Part shown: one piece after another, positions 27,434-36,396 of the stretch
Numbering within the stretch: the stretch's first letter is position 1
Layout: every line of letters starts with the position of its first letter
Assembly (NCBI GenBank): GCA_902475855.1
Contig: CABSBF010000005.1
Coordinates: 3,677-67,676 of the forward strand
Source: an uncultured Eubacteriales bacterium
GTDB taxonomy: Bacteria; Bacillota; Clostridia; Oscillospirales; Oscillospiraceae
DNA: 64,000 nucleotides
Reading direction: 5' to 3'
Notes under the pieces: generated by a model
Databases searched by the model: none
What the model was told of the DNA's origin: nothing
Seen by the model: the letters and a program-made list of their open reading frames with translations, nothing else
Made by a program: the position numbers and the translations under genes

Positions 27434-28309
27434 TTATTTGTTCTCTTCGTCCTTCTTCGCTTTTCTGCGTTTTTTGGCCGGACGGATTACAGTGAAATAT
27501 AGGATGGGAAAAGAAATGATCGCGACAACTGCCAAATAGGGCAGGGCGGAAACAACCACGACGAACAGCCCACGGAAGAATTTGGCGAGCCAGCGGCAGG
27601 CATTCTTCAGATTCCGGCCGATCTGCGCCCAGACGGTGGGGGAAGCGTCGATAGCCTCTGCGTGCTCCACTTCGCTGATGTAGAGAGAAATGGTGGCGTA
27701 GTCGATCAGATTGTCAAAGGTGCGCAGCCGGGAGGTATAACTCTCCAGCTCATACTGCACCTGTGTGATCCTGTCCTGAATGGTGATGACATCCTCCATG
27801 CTTTCGGCCTGCTCCAGCAGACGCAGCAGGGTGTCACGCTCGGTATTCAGTGCGGTAATGTGTGCCTGAATGTCCACATAGTCCAGCGTTACGTCTTCCT
27901 GTGAGCTGCTTCGCCGGGTCACAACGCCCGCAGCGGTAACCTCTGCGGTGAAATCATCCAGACGGTTTGCCGGAATGCGGAGGGTGTAGCTTGCAGAGCG
28001 GCGAGAGAAACCGGAAATCTCCGACGATTCTATATAGCCGCCGTATTCAGCAACGCAGCGGTTGACTTCAGTGGAGAGCGCGTCGAAATCCTCCGTTTCC
28101 ATGCTGAGTGTCAGAGTTTTGATGAGCTTTCGCCCGTCAGAAAGGGCAGGGGTTCTGTCAGAAAAATTGAAACTTCCTGTGGAGGTGCCGGTGTTGTAGA
28201 TTTCGTTCATTGCCGGAGCATCTTTGGCGGCATCAAAAGGCGCCATGGCCGCGCAGCCGCCGAGCAGAAGCGCTGCTGCAAGCAGCAAACAGATCAGTCC
28301 TCGTTTCAT
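27434..28309 (-). CDS. DUF4349 lipoprotein with C-terminal membrane helix
   Basis: A 291-residue envelope protein. Seen: a signal peptide with lipobox (LLLGGC near residue 19), a DUF4349-type body (ADDFTAEV-like strands, SYTLRIPANRLDDF), and a coiled coil around 150-200 containing DVTLDYVDIQAHITALNTERD. A transmembrane helix near 245-270 and a highly charged Lys-rich tail end the protein. So it is held to the membrane at both ends. Known: DUF4349 proteins occur widely in Firmicutes and their role is unknown. It has GGAGGAA before its start. Confidence 0.85.
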   Translation of the reverse strand: MKRGLICLLLAAALLLGGCAAMAPFDAAKDAPAMNEIYNTGTSTGSFNFSDRTPALSDGRKLIKTLTLSMETEDFDALSTEVNRCVAEYGGYIESSEISGFSRRSASYTLRIPANRLDDFTAEVTAAGVVTRRSSSQEDVTLDYVDIQAHITALNTERDTLLRLLEQAESMEDVITIQDRITQVQYELESYTSRLRTFDNLIDYATISLYISEVEHAEAIDASPTVWAQIGRNLKNACRWLAKFFRGLFVVVVSALPYLAVVAIISFPILYFTVIRPAKKRRKAKKDEENK

Positions 28310-28440
28310 GATAAGTTCCTCCCTCTGTGTTGGTTTCTGTTATTTGGACGGATTAAGAGCACAAAGAGTTCCACAATGACGTTAAACCTCTGGAAATCCC
28401 TATATTCTGCCGGGAAATAGGGAGAATCGCGAAGAAAAGA

Positions 28441-28478
28441 GAACGGAACCGGGCGGCATAGCCGTTCCGGTTCCGTTC
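28441..28478 (-). terminator. Terminator of the pot operon
   Basis: A 10-bp outer stem GAACGGAACC/GGTTCCGTTC with an inner stem, followed on the minus strand by TCTTTTCTTC. Confidence 0.8.
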
Positions 28479-28508
28479 ATGAATGACGGTCAAATATTTG
28501 TCAGATAA

Positions 28509-29708
28509 TCAGGCTTGCTTCCATTTGCGGCAGCGGCGGGCCTTTTCGCGGCGCTTGCGCACCTTGAAAAACAGCCACAGCAGGATAACGACCACGACGG
28601 CTGCGCCCGTGAGAATCAGGTAGCGCAGTGTGGAGTTATCCTCAGTCTTGACGGTCAGCCAGAGGTTGTTCATATCCTGCGTGCCTTCCAGAGAGAGTGC
28701 GCTGAACACCTTGCCGCGTGCGAGGGTTTCCGCATCCGGGTAGGCGATGGGATTGTCCGCCATCTCCGGATCCATATACTCCTTCGCGGCGGTCAGCGGA
28801 GCGGAGTAGCCCAGGTATTCCAAGTTCTGCCCGCAGATCTCCGGCTCCAGCAGAAAATTGATGAAGGTCTCCGCCTCGGCCTTGTGCTCCGCGCCCTTGG
28901 GAATGCAAATCGCATCGACAAAGAAGTTGAAGCCCTCCTCCGGGAAAACGAATTCCAGATCGGGATTTTCATCGGCCATAGTGAGATAGTCGCCCGCATA
29001 GTAGGGGGCAATCCACGCCTCGGCACGCTCCATCTTGCTGAAGATCTGGTCCATGACATAGCCCTGAAAGAGGTTTTTTGCTTCCTTGAGCTTTTGAGCG
29101 GCGGCGGCAAGCGTTTCATGATCCTCTGCGTTGACGTCGTCGCCGAGCTCCAGCTCCGAAATCGCAAAGGCATCGCGCGGATTGTCGAACATCAGAATTT
29201 TACCCGCGTAGGTACTGTTCCAGAAGATTTCCCAGCCGGTGACGTCCTCTGCGTTGACGTAGCGAGAATTATAGATGATACCGACGCAGCCCCAGGTATA
29301 GGGAACGGAGTAGAGGTTTTCCGGATCATAGGAGAGATTGCGGAAGGCTTCGTCCACATACTGAAAGTTCGGGATGTTCTCAAAATCCAGCGGCTCCAGC
29401 ATATCCTCGGCAATGAGCTTTTCGATCATATAGTCCGAGGGAATGATAACGTCATAGGACGAGCCGCCGGTTTTGAGCTTGGTGTACATACTCTCGTTGC
29501 TGTCGAAGGTCATGTAGTTGACCTTGATGTTGGGATAGGCCTTTTCAAACTCCGCAATGACGTCAATGCTGCCGTCGGTGCCGTCGGAGATATACTGCCC
29601 CCAGTTGTAGACGTTGATGGTGACCTGCTTTTCCGCGGCAGAGGCGGTCATGCTTAATACGCCTGCAAGCAGGCAGACGATGAGCAGAAGAGAAAGCATC
29701 TTTTTCAT
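28509..29708 (-). CDS. potD: Spermidine/putrescine-binding protein with C-terminal membrane anchor
   Basis: A 399-residue binding protein of the polyamine importer. Seen: a cleavable signal peptide ending TASAAEK but no lipobox cysteine. The PotD fold follows (VYNWGQYISDG, YDVIIPSDYMIEKL, VPYTWGCVGIIYN, NFFVDAICIPKGA). Then, unusually, a C-terminal helix (LRYLILTGAAVVVVILLWLF) and a KVRKRREKARR tail. Standard PotD is about 350 residues and lipid-anchored or periplasmic; here a transmembrane helix replaces the lipid. It overlaps potC by 4 bp and is last in the potABCD operon. Confidence 0.92.
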   Translation of the reverse strand: MKKMLSLLLIVCLLAGVLSMTASAAEKQVTINVYNWGQYISDGTDGSIDVIAEFEKAYPNIKVNYMTFDSNESMYTKLKTGGSSYDVIIPSDYMIEKLIAEDMLEPLDFENIPNFQYVDEAFRNLSYDPENLYSVPYTWGCVGIIYNSRYVNAEDVTGWEIFWNSTYAGKILMFDNPRDAFAISELELGDDVNAEDHETLAAAAQKLKEAKNLFQGYVMDQIFSKMERAEAWIAPYYAGDYLTMADENPDLEFVFPEEGFNFFVDAICIPKGAEHKAEAETFINFLLEPEICGQNLEYLGYSAPLTAAKEYMDPEMADNPIAYPDAETLARGKVFSALSLEGTQDMNNLWLTVKTEDNSTLRYLILTGAAVVVVILLWLFFKVRKRREKARRCRKWKQA

Positions 29709-30529
29709 CCTGCACGCCTCCTGTTCAGACGGGAGTGCTGACGCTTGCTCTTGTCTCGCGCCTGTAAAAGGTTCATGACGGACATCATGATGAGAATCAC
29801 AACGAACATCAGCGTAAAGAGCGCGTAAATCTTCGGCTGGATGGGCTTTTTGGTGTAGTTGTAGATCTCCACCGGCAGGGTGACAAAGCTCGAACCAGTG
29901 ACGAAGTAAGAGATGACGAAGTCATCCAGCGACATGGTGAAGGCCATCAGCGCGCCGGATACGATGCCGGGCATGATCTCGTGCAGCACAACCTTGAAGA
30001 AGGCCTGTATGGGCGTGCAGCCGAGGTCGAGTGCGGCTTCCGTCAGATCAGGATCCATCTGCGAGAGCTTTGGCATCACGTTCAGGATGATATACGGTAG
30101 ATTGAAGGTGATGTGAGCAATCAGCAGCGTCCAGAAGCCGAGAATGGACTTGATACGCAGAATGCTGCCCGCGAAGGCAAACAGCAGCGCCAGAGAAACA
30201 CCGGTGACGATCTCCGGATTGGTCATGGGGATGTTTGTCATCGTCATGACCGCAGAACGCATCTTGCCGCGCATTTTGTGGATGCCGAGCACGGCGACCG
30301 TGCCGAGAACCGTTGCAATCAGGCTGGACAGTACCGCGATGAACAGGGAATTGCGCAGCAGCGTCAACAGCGTCCCGTCGCGGAACAGCTCAGCATACTG
30401 GTTAAAGGTGAAGCCCTTGAATACCGCCACGTCCGTGCCCTTATTAAAGGAGGCGACGGCCAGCACGATCATGGGAATATACAGGAAAACAAAGATGATG
30501 ACAGTGAAGATCCGGTTAAATCGTTTCAT
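29705..30529 (-). CDS. potC: Spermidine/putrescine ABC permease PotC
   Basis: A 274-residue permease with six helices. Seen: the PotC-like beginning FVFLYIPMIVLAVASFNKG, and the EAA loop EAALDLGCTPIQAFFKVVLHEIMP. It overlaps the stop of potB and the start of potD by 4 bp each, so the genes are translationally coupled. Works with PotB in the membrane and PotA as ATPase. Confidence 0.94.
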   Translation of the reverse strand: MKRFNRIFTVIIFVFLYIPMIVLAVASFNKGTDVAVFKGFTFNQYAELFRDGTLLTLLRNSLFIAVLSSLIATVLGTVAVLGIHKMRGKMRSAVMTMTNIPMTNPEIVTGVSLALLFAFAGSILRIKSILGFWTLLIAHITFNLPYIILNVMPKLSQMDPDLTEAALDLGCTPIQAFFKVVLHEIMPGIVSGALMAFTMSLDDFVISYFVTGSSFVTLPVEIYNYTKKPIQPKIYALFTLMFVVILIMMSVMNLLQARDKSKRQHSRLNRRRAG

Positions 30530-31344
30530 AGCGTCACCATGCTTTCTTCGTCATCCTCGCTGGTGAAGCGGTTCATAATGCCCACGCAGACGAAAATCAG
30601 GATCATCAGGACGAGCGACATGGCCGCGCCGAGATTCGGATTATAGGCGGCCTTGAACTGCGACTCGATGACGTCGCCGATGAGAATGGTGCCGGGGGAG
30701 CCGAGCTTCTGAGAAATATAGAAGGTCGAAACCGCCGGAACGAACACCATCGTGATACCGGACACAATACCGGGCAGAGAGAGCGGCAGGATGACCTTGC
30801 TGAAAACCTGACGGTTGTTGCAGCCAAGATCCTGCGCCGCCTCAACCAGGCGGTTGTCGATCTTCATGATGACGGTGTACAGCGGCAGGATCATATAAGG
30901 CAGGTAGTTATAGACCATGCCAAGAATGACGGCGCCGTTGTTGCGGATGAGCGGCAGGGGAGAAAGCCCCAGAGAGGTGATGAAATTATTGATGATGCCG
31001 GTGTCCTCCAGCAGAGCAACCCACGCGAGGGTGCGCAGCAGGAAGCTCATGCACATCGGCAGCATGATGAGCATTTGCAGGAAGCGCTGCGTGGAGGGCT
31101 TGCAGCCCGCAATGAAGTAGGCAACCGGATAGCCCAGCAGCAGGCAGATCAGCGTGGCAAAGACGCTCAGCCAGATCGAACGCAGAAAAATCGGGAGATA
31201 ATCCAGCATTCCGGAGAGGTTGGAGAGCGTGAACTGCCCCGTGATGGAATCCGTGAAGGCGTAGTAGACAACGACGCCCAGCGGGATCAGGGTGAACAGA
31301 ATCATCCACAGAACATAGGGACCGGACAGAAATCTACTCTTCAT
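30526..31344 (-). CDS. potB: Spermidine/putrescine ABC permease PotB
   Basis: A 272-residue permease. Seen: the start MKSRFLSGPYVLWMILFTLIP typical of PotB and the EAA loop EAAQDLGCNNRQVFSKVILP. An upstream ATG at 31404 would add a 20-residue Arg-rich stretch lying inside potA; ATG 31344, with GGAGGG upstream, is preferred and overlaps the end of potA by 11 bp. Confidence 0.94.
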   Translation of the reverse strand: MKSRFLSGPYVLWMILFTLIPLGVVVYYAFTDSITGQFTLSNLSGMLDYLPIFLRSIWLSVFATLICLLLGYPVAYFIAGCKPSTQRFLQMLIMLPMCMSFLLRTLAWVALLEDTGIINNFITSLGLSPLPLIRNNGAVILGMVYNYLPYMILPLYTVIMKIDNRLVEAAQDLGCNNRQVFSKVILPLSLPGIVSGITMVFVPAVSTFYISQKLGSPGTILIGDVIESQFKAAYNPNLGAAMSLVLMILIFVCVGIMNRFTSEDDEESMVTL

Positions 31345-32458
31345 CTTCCGAGCCCTCCGCGTCCGCGATCTCGTCATATTCCGCGGAATAGGAGCTGTAG
31401 TCACCGAACATACCGGAATACTCGCTCTTGTGCATGATGTGAATGTCTTCGGGGTTCAGGCGGATGCCGATATAGGAGCCCTCCGGGCAATAATCCGTTG
31501 TCTGGATAAGCCACTTGAAGCCCTTGAAGTCGACAATGGTATCATAGTGGACGCCTTTGAAGGTGACGGAGGTCACGGTGCCGCAGAGATGTCCCACGTC
31601 CGCCGGGACGATGTCGATGTCCTCCGGACGGATGACCACGTCCACCGGCTCATTCTTTTCAAAGCCCTTGTCCACGCATTTGAAGCTGCGGCCAAAGAAT
31701 TTGACAAGATAGTCCTCGACCATAACACCGTCGAGAATGTTGGATTCTCCGATGAAATCTGCAACAAAGGCATTTTTCGGTTCGTTGTATATATCCTCCG
31801 GCCGGCCGATCTGCTGAATTTTGCCTCTGTCCATGACAACGATGGTATCGGACATGGTCAGAGCCTCTTCCTGATCGTGCGTCACGTAGATAAACGTGAT
31901 GCCCATGGCCTGCTGGATGCGCTTGAGTTCGTTCTGCATATCCTTACGCAGACGCAGATCGAGCGCGCCCAGCGGTTCATCCAGAAGCAGCACCTTCGGT
32001 CGGTTGACCAGTGCGCGGGCGATGGCCACACGCTGCTGCTGGCCGCCGGAAAGGGATGTGACCTTGCGGTTTTCGAATCCCTTCAGCGAAACGATCTCCA
32101 GCATTTCCGTCACGCGTTCGTCGATCTCCTCCTCCGGCAGCTTTGCAATGCGCAGACCGAAGGCGATGTTGTCATAAACGTCGAGATGCGGGAACAGGGC
32201 GTAGCGCTGGAAAACCGTGTTGATCTTACGTTGGTAGGCAGGCACCTCATTGATGCGTTTGCCGTCGAACAGAACATCGCCGGATGTCGGCGTCAGAAAG
32301 CCTCCGATGACACGAAGCGTGGTGGTCTTGCCGCAGCCGCTGGGGCCCAGCAAGGTGAGAAACTCTCGGTCATTGATGTAAAGATTGATCGAATCGAGGA
32401 TTCGCTCGCCGTCAAACTCCATCACGAGATTGGTCAAACGGATCAGCTCTTGGGACAT
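31334..32458 (-). CDS. potA: Spermidine/putrescine ABC transporter ATPase PotA
   Basis: A 374-residue ATPase that powers the polyamine importer. Seen: Walker A GPSGCGKTT, Q-loop, signature LSGGQQQRVAIARAL, Walker B VLLLDEP, switch His in YVTHDQEEAL, then a TOBE-type C-terminal domain ending in an acidic tail. It is the first gene of potABCD, with its own good promoter 60-90 bp upstream. Confidence 0.95.
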   Translation of the reverse strand: MSQELIRLTNLVMEFDGERILDSINLYINDREFLTLLGPSGCGKTTTLRVIGGFLTPTSGDVLFDGKRINEVPAYQRKINTVFQRYALFPHLDVYDNIAFGLRIAKLPEEEIDERVTEMLEIVSLKGFENRKVTSLSGGQQQRVAIARALVNRPKVLLLDEPLGALDLRLRKDMQNELKRIQQAMGITFIYVTHDQEEALTMSDTIVVMDRGKIQQIGRPEDIYNEPKNAFVADFIGESNILDGVMVEDYLVKFFGRSFKCVDKGFEKNEPVDVVIRPEDIDIVPADVGHLCGTVTSVTFKGVHYDTIVDFKGFKWLIQTTDYCPEGSYIGIRLNPEDIHIMHKSEYSGMFGDYSSYSAEYDEIADAEGSEDEE

Positions 32459-32774
32459 TTATCCTCCCCCATTTCTATAAATTTTTGTGGCCGCTTTGAC
32501 ACAGCACACTATTGTACAATATATAGGTGTCGGCCCCAGTTGTCAATTGATTTTTCAAGAAAAAATCGATTTTTTGCAGAAAAATGCCGAACGGCGAGCA
32601 AAAAGGGGAAGAGAAGCGGGCAGGGGGCGGGATGGGGCGGAAAGAAAGAGAGAGATTTCAGTTTTGGATAGTGACAAAATGGAAATCCGGCTCTGCAAAA
32701 GCGCAGCGATACCGTATAATAGAGTAGTAAAAATACGCCGATTTCCTGCGGCGGGAGTTATGAGGTGAGTGCCA
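32459..32774. other. Divergent gap between potA and the metalloprotease gene
   Basis: It contains the potA promoter (32518-32546, minus strand) and a TATAAT at 32715-32720 for the plus-strand protease gene, with no good -35. An A/T-rich stretch near 32550-32590 has no clear structure. No gene is visible. Confidence 0.6.
32518..32546 (-). promoter_or_regulatory. potA: potABCD promoter
   Basis: On the minus strand TTGACA (32541-32546), 17-bp spacer, TATATT (32518-32523). Confidence 0.8.
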
Positions 32775-34859
32775 ATGAGAAAGAGACAGAAAAGGTACGG
32801 CGCAGCACTGGCGCTTGTGCTGAGCGTGCTTTTGCTGCTGAGCGGATGCAGCCGGGATTTCCCGGAGCACTTCCTGCAAACCGAGGGAAGCGTGCAGCCG
32901 ACGGAGAAGCAGTACAACGACACCGTGCAGCTTACGGAAAACGACATACAGCAGATGAGCGGCGGCAAGGCTCTGTTCACCTACATCGATCAGGGCTACG
33001 TCACGACGCTGGTCGGAAAATATTATGAGGGTAAGATTGAAACCTATGAGGATGCCGTTTCCTCCCTCAACGGCATTGCGTCGCTGATCGGTCTGTCTGC
33101 CGGTTCGGAATTTTTCTGCGTTTACGGGGAGACGGATCCGATGGGCTATACCTATTATACCTTTCAGCAGAAGTATGGCGGCCTGACGCTTCAGTATGCA
33201 ACATTGAAGGTCGTCGTCGATCCGGAGGGCCATGCCGCGGGGCTGTCCTGCTCCTTCACACCCAATGTGGGCATCGCGGAGGAGAAAACTTTCATCAGTG
33301 CGGCAGAGGCCGAGCGCATTGTTCGCCAGAGTTTCCCGGAGCCTGAATACCGTTATTATACGGACTTCACGCAAAAGTCCGCCGTGACATACAACAACCG
33401 GACGGTGGAGTGCATGGTCGTCTATACCTCCAATCCGGAGCAGTCCGTGTCCTTTGATATGCCGTTTATCGAACACTTTGTGACCTATGCGGGCGAATAT
33501 CTCACCTCCGTGCCGACCTCCTCTATCGGCTCCGAAATATCGGACGCCTATAAGACGGACGATTACTTCAAGGGCCTTACACCCGCAACCTACACCGGCG
33601 CGGTCACGCTCTTCGACGGCAGTATCCGGCAGATCACCGTGCCCACGGCCTATAATGCGCAGGATGGACAGTATTATCTGGCCGATCTGGAGCGGAAGAT
33701 CATGGTTGCTGACTACGCCGCGTTCAACTTCCAGAACGGCCGGCTGGACTTTGTGACAACGCCGGACAATCAGGGATGGGATGGGAATTATCTCATTACT
33801 TATTATAATTATCTCCTGGCCTATGATTATTATGCGGATATGAACATCCGCTCCATCGACGGTTTTGAAACGCCGATCCTAATCACGGTCAATATGTGTG
33901 ATGCCGAAGGAAATCCTGAAAACAACGCCTGCTTCTACGGCATCAACAACGGCTGGGCCTGCTTCGGCAGCAGCCAGGTCAACCGCTATGGTGAAGCACT
34001 GGACGTTGTGGCGCATGAGTTCACCCACGGTGTGACACGCAGCGCCATGCAGGGCACGAAGTATGCCAATGAAACGGGCGCGATCAATGAGGCCTACAGC
34101 GACATTATGGGCAATATCATCGAGATGCGTGCGGGCGCGACCACCGACGGCGCGTGGCTGCTGGGCGAAATGTGCGGAGAGACGATGCGATCCATGAGCA
34201 ATCCAAACGCCTATGCGCAGCCGGCCTTTGTCGGCGACGTATTCTACGGCGCCAATGTGCTGAATCCGGGGCGGTACAATGACAACGGCAGCGTCCATAC
34301 AAATAATTCTCTGCTGTCACACATTGCCTACGGACTGTACAAGAGCGGCATGTCGCTGGCGGAGGAGAGCAGACTGTGGTTCACCTCCATTGAGCTGATC
34401 ACGCCGCTGTCGGACTACGACGACGTTTATGCGTGCCTCCTTTTCAGCGCGCGCATCAATGGGCTGGAGCAGTATGCCGACACGATCACGCGCCTGTTTA
34501 CCGAAGCGGGTCTGCTGGGGGACCGCGAACAGACCGCCTATGCCGCGGCGCGTGCCGGCTGCGGCCGTGTGGAATTCAGCGTTTCCGATGCGCTTGCACA
34601 GGGATACGACTTTGTATCGGTCTATACGACCGGTCAGGATGGCTCCGGCGTATATCAGCTTTCCGTCTGTCCGGATGTAAACGCGAGAGTATCCTTCCTC
34701 CTCCCGGCCGGGCAGTATATGCTTGTCTACGCGCATGTGACGCAGGAGGGACTTGCCTACTATGGCTACCACCCCACAGGGTGGGCGTCCGGGACGGACG
34801 GCCTTGCCTATGTGCAGGTTACCGATGGACAGACGGTCTATCTCAATGACATCAGCTAA
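32775..34859 (+). CDS. Thermolysin-like M4 metalloprotease, lipoprotein
   Basis: A 694-residue secreted zinc protease tethered by a lipid. Seen: a signal peptide with lipobox (LLSGC near residue 22), an N-terminal propeptide-like region to about 270, and the peptidase domain with zinc motif VAHEFTHGVT. The third zinc ligand Glu is in GAINEAYSDIMG, and the thermolysin active-site His in NGSVHTNNSLLSH. A C-terminal beta domain of about 100 residues follows. ATG 32775 has GAGGTGA at correct spacing. Most M4 enzymes are freely secreted, so the lipobox implies a cell-bound form. Two lipoprotein genes follow at 14 and 17 bp and probably share its transcript. Confidence 0.93.
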   Translation: MRKRQKRYGAALALVLSVLLLLSGCSRDFPEHFLQTEGSVQPTEKQYNDTVQLTENDIQQMSGGKALFTYIDQGYVTTLVGKYYEGKIETYEDAVSSLNGIASLIGLSAGSEFFCVYGETDPMGYTYYTFQQKYGGLTLQYATLKVVVDPEGHAAGLSCSFTPNVGIAEEKTFISAAEAERIVRQSFPEPEYRYYTDFTQKSAVTYNNRTVECMVVYTSNPEQSVSFDMPFIEHFVTYAGEYLTSVPTSSIGSEISDAYKTDDYFKGLTPATYTGAVTLFDGSIRQITVPTAYNAQDGQYYLADLERKIMVADYAAFNFQNGRLDFVTTPDNQGWDGNYLITYYNYLLAYDYYADMNIRSIDGFETPILITVNMCDAEGNPENNACFYGINNGWACFGSSQVNRYGEALDVVAHEFTHGVTRSAMQGTKYANETGAINEAYSDIMGNIIEMRAGATTDGAWLLGEMCGETMRSMSNPNAYAQPAFVGDVFYGANVLNPGRYNDNGSVHTNNSLLSHIAYGLYKSGMSLAEESRLWFTSIELITPLSDYDDVYACLLFSARINGLEQYADTITRLFTEAGLLGDREQTAYAAARAGCGRVEFSVSDALAQGYDFVSVYTTGQDGSGVYQLSVCPDVNARVSFLLPAGQYMLVYAHVTQEGLAYYGYHPTGWASGTDGLAYVQVTDGQTVYLNDIS

Positions 34860-34873
34860 AGGAGGCGGCTGCG

Positions 34874-36379
34874 ATGGAACAAAAACGAATCTGCTGCCTG
34901 GTGTTGGCAGTGCTGATGCTGGCGGCATCCCTGAGCGGCTGCGGCCGTGAATTCAAGACCAATACCGTCCGGAAACCGGGAGAACTGCTTCCGGTTCCGA
35001 CGGGAAGCCGGGCGGTTGCCAGCCCGGACGGTACATTTTCCTTCCTTGTACCCTCGTCTGCCACGGTACAGTGGGATGAGGAGGGCGCCTACGTCTATAC
35101 GGTCGCGCCGGGAGAGTTGCCGTATATTTTGGTATCTTTCACGAAGGAGGGAGACTATACGCCGGATTCCTATTTTTCAGGCTATGCGCGCATGGTCAAA
35201 AAGAACTATAAAGAGGCAAAGCTCGGCAAAGTCTCCCGGTCGCTGGTCGGGGAAAAGACCCTCTATATGCTGCGCAGCGAGGTAAAGGGCGAGGGAACGA
35301 CATATGTTATCGACCGCTATCTGGAAATCTATCCAAATTGCAGCGTGCAGTATACTGTCAAAACAAACCACGCAGGGAGCGAAGATACCGCTTTTGCCGC
35401 GCTGGTCGAGAGCCTGTATCTCGGCGCGGAGATCTATGGTGAGCCGGAGAACACCGCACGCTATGGCGATTTCCACTCCGTATCGAATGCATCCGTTGGC
35501 ATTTCCATGTCTGTGCCGGACGGATTGGAGATGCAGGAAATCCCGATCGGCCTTTTTGCGCAGGATGAGCAGATGCTGCTCTTCGCCTCCTACCAGAACA
35601 CCGACGCGACGGGTGCTGCAATCTACGATGCAGATGATTTTCTGAATCGCATCGGCTCTGTGGAGGGCCTTTTGCAGGCGCAGCTCGGTGCGGATGGCGT
35701 GTCCATTCAGAACGGAACGGCAGAGCAGGTGGGCAACTATCAGGCCTATGTCTTTCCGCTTCAGATCGCGATGGGAGGCTTTACGGGAATCGGCAAGCTC
35801 TATTTGATGAATGCGGCGGGAACCGGATGCTACATTCTCTATTATGCGGTGGCCGAGGGAAGTACGCTGGAACAGCTTGCCGAGCAGTGCGTCAGCAGCT
35901 TTATGATTGATGCCGCGCCAAATTCTCCGCAGTTCCGGCAGTTTACCGACAGTCAGCAGAGCTTCTCCTTTCTCTATCGCGTGGATGCATCGGACAAAAC
36001 CGCGCAGGATATGGGCGGCATGGCGGCAATCGAACTGTCGGAGAGCGAGTTCATACTGGTTACACCGCTGTCGCAGAGCGCGGAAGGCGTTGCCTCCGCT
36101 TCGGAATATCTGAGCAAATATTTGCAGGAACTTCAGACGAGCAACCCGGAAATTACCTACACTGCGACCGGCCCAACTACGGAGACAGGCGGCCGCTATG
36201 CCTTTGAAACGCTCAGCATTTCCTATACCTATGAGGAAATGCCGCGCGTACTCACCTTGAGCGCCTGCGACGGTACCGGCGGGACGATCTGGGTGGTGCT
36301 CTGCACCGGAACGGACGCCTCCGCTTCCACACTGGAAACGCTGCGCGGAGATATTCTCTGGTCCTTCCGCGTGAACTGA
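34874..36379 (+). CDS. Lipoprotein with three PsbP-like repeats, function unknown
   Basis: A 501-residue lipoprotein (lipobox SLSGC, about residue 20). Seen: three successive units of 150 residues or so, each opening with a strand such as TFSFLVPS, VGISMSVPDG or SFSFLYRVD. Each closes with a hydrophobic/aromatic strand (LVESLYLG, CVSSFMID, ILWSFRVN). This layout resembles tandem PsbP/Mog1-like (DUF1795-type) domains; that is a fold guess, not an identification. GGAGG precedes the start. It lies between the metalloprotease and another lipoprotein, suggesting an extracellular complex or a shared regulon. Confidence 0.75.
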   Translation: MEQKRICCLVLAVLMLAASLSGCGREFKTNTVRKPGELLPVPTGSRAVASPDGTFSFLVPSSATVQWDEEGAYVYTVAPGELPYILVSFTKEGDYTPDSYFSGYARMVKKNYKEAKLGKVSRSLVGEKTLYMLRSEVKGEGTTYVIDRYLEIYPNCSVQYTVKTNHAGSEDTAFAALVESLYLGAEIYGEPENTARYGDFHSVSNASVGISMSVPDGLEMQEIPIGLFAQDEQMLLFASYQNTDATGAAIYDADDFLNRIGSVEGLLQAQLGADGVSIQNGTAEQVGNYQAYVFPLQIAMGGFTGIGKLYLMNAAGTGCYILYYAVAEGSTLEQLAEQCVSSFMIDAAPNSPQFRQFTDSQQSFSFLYRVDASDKTAQDMGGMAAIELSESEFILVTPLSQSAEGVASASEYLSKYLQELQTSNPEITYTATGPTTETGGRYAFETLSISYTYEEMPRVLTLSACDGTGGTIWVVLCTGTDASASTLETLRGDILWSFRVN

Positions 36380-36396
36380 AAAAGGGGGAAATATAC

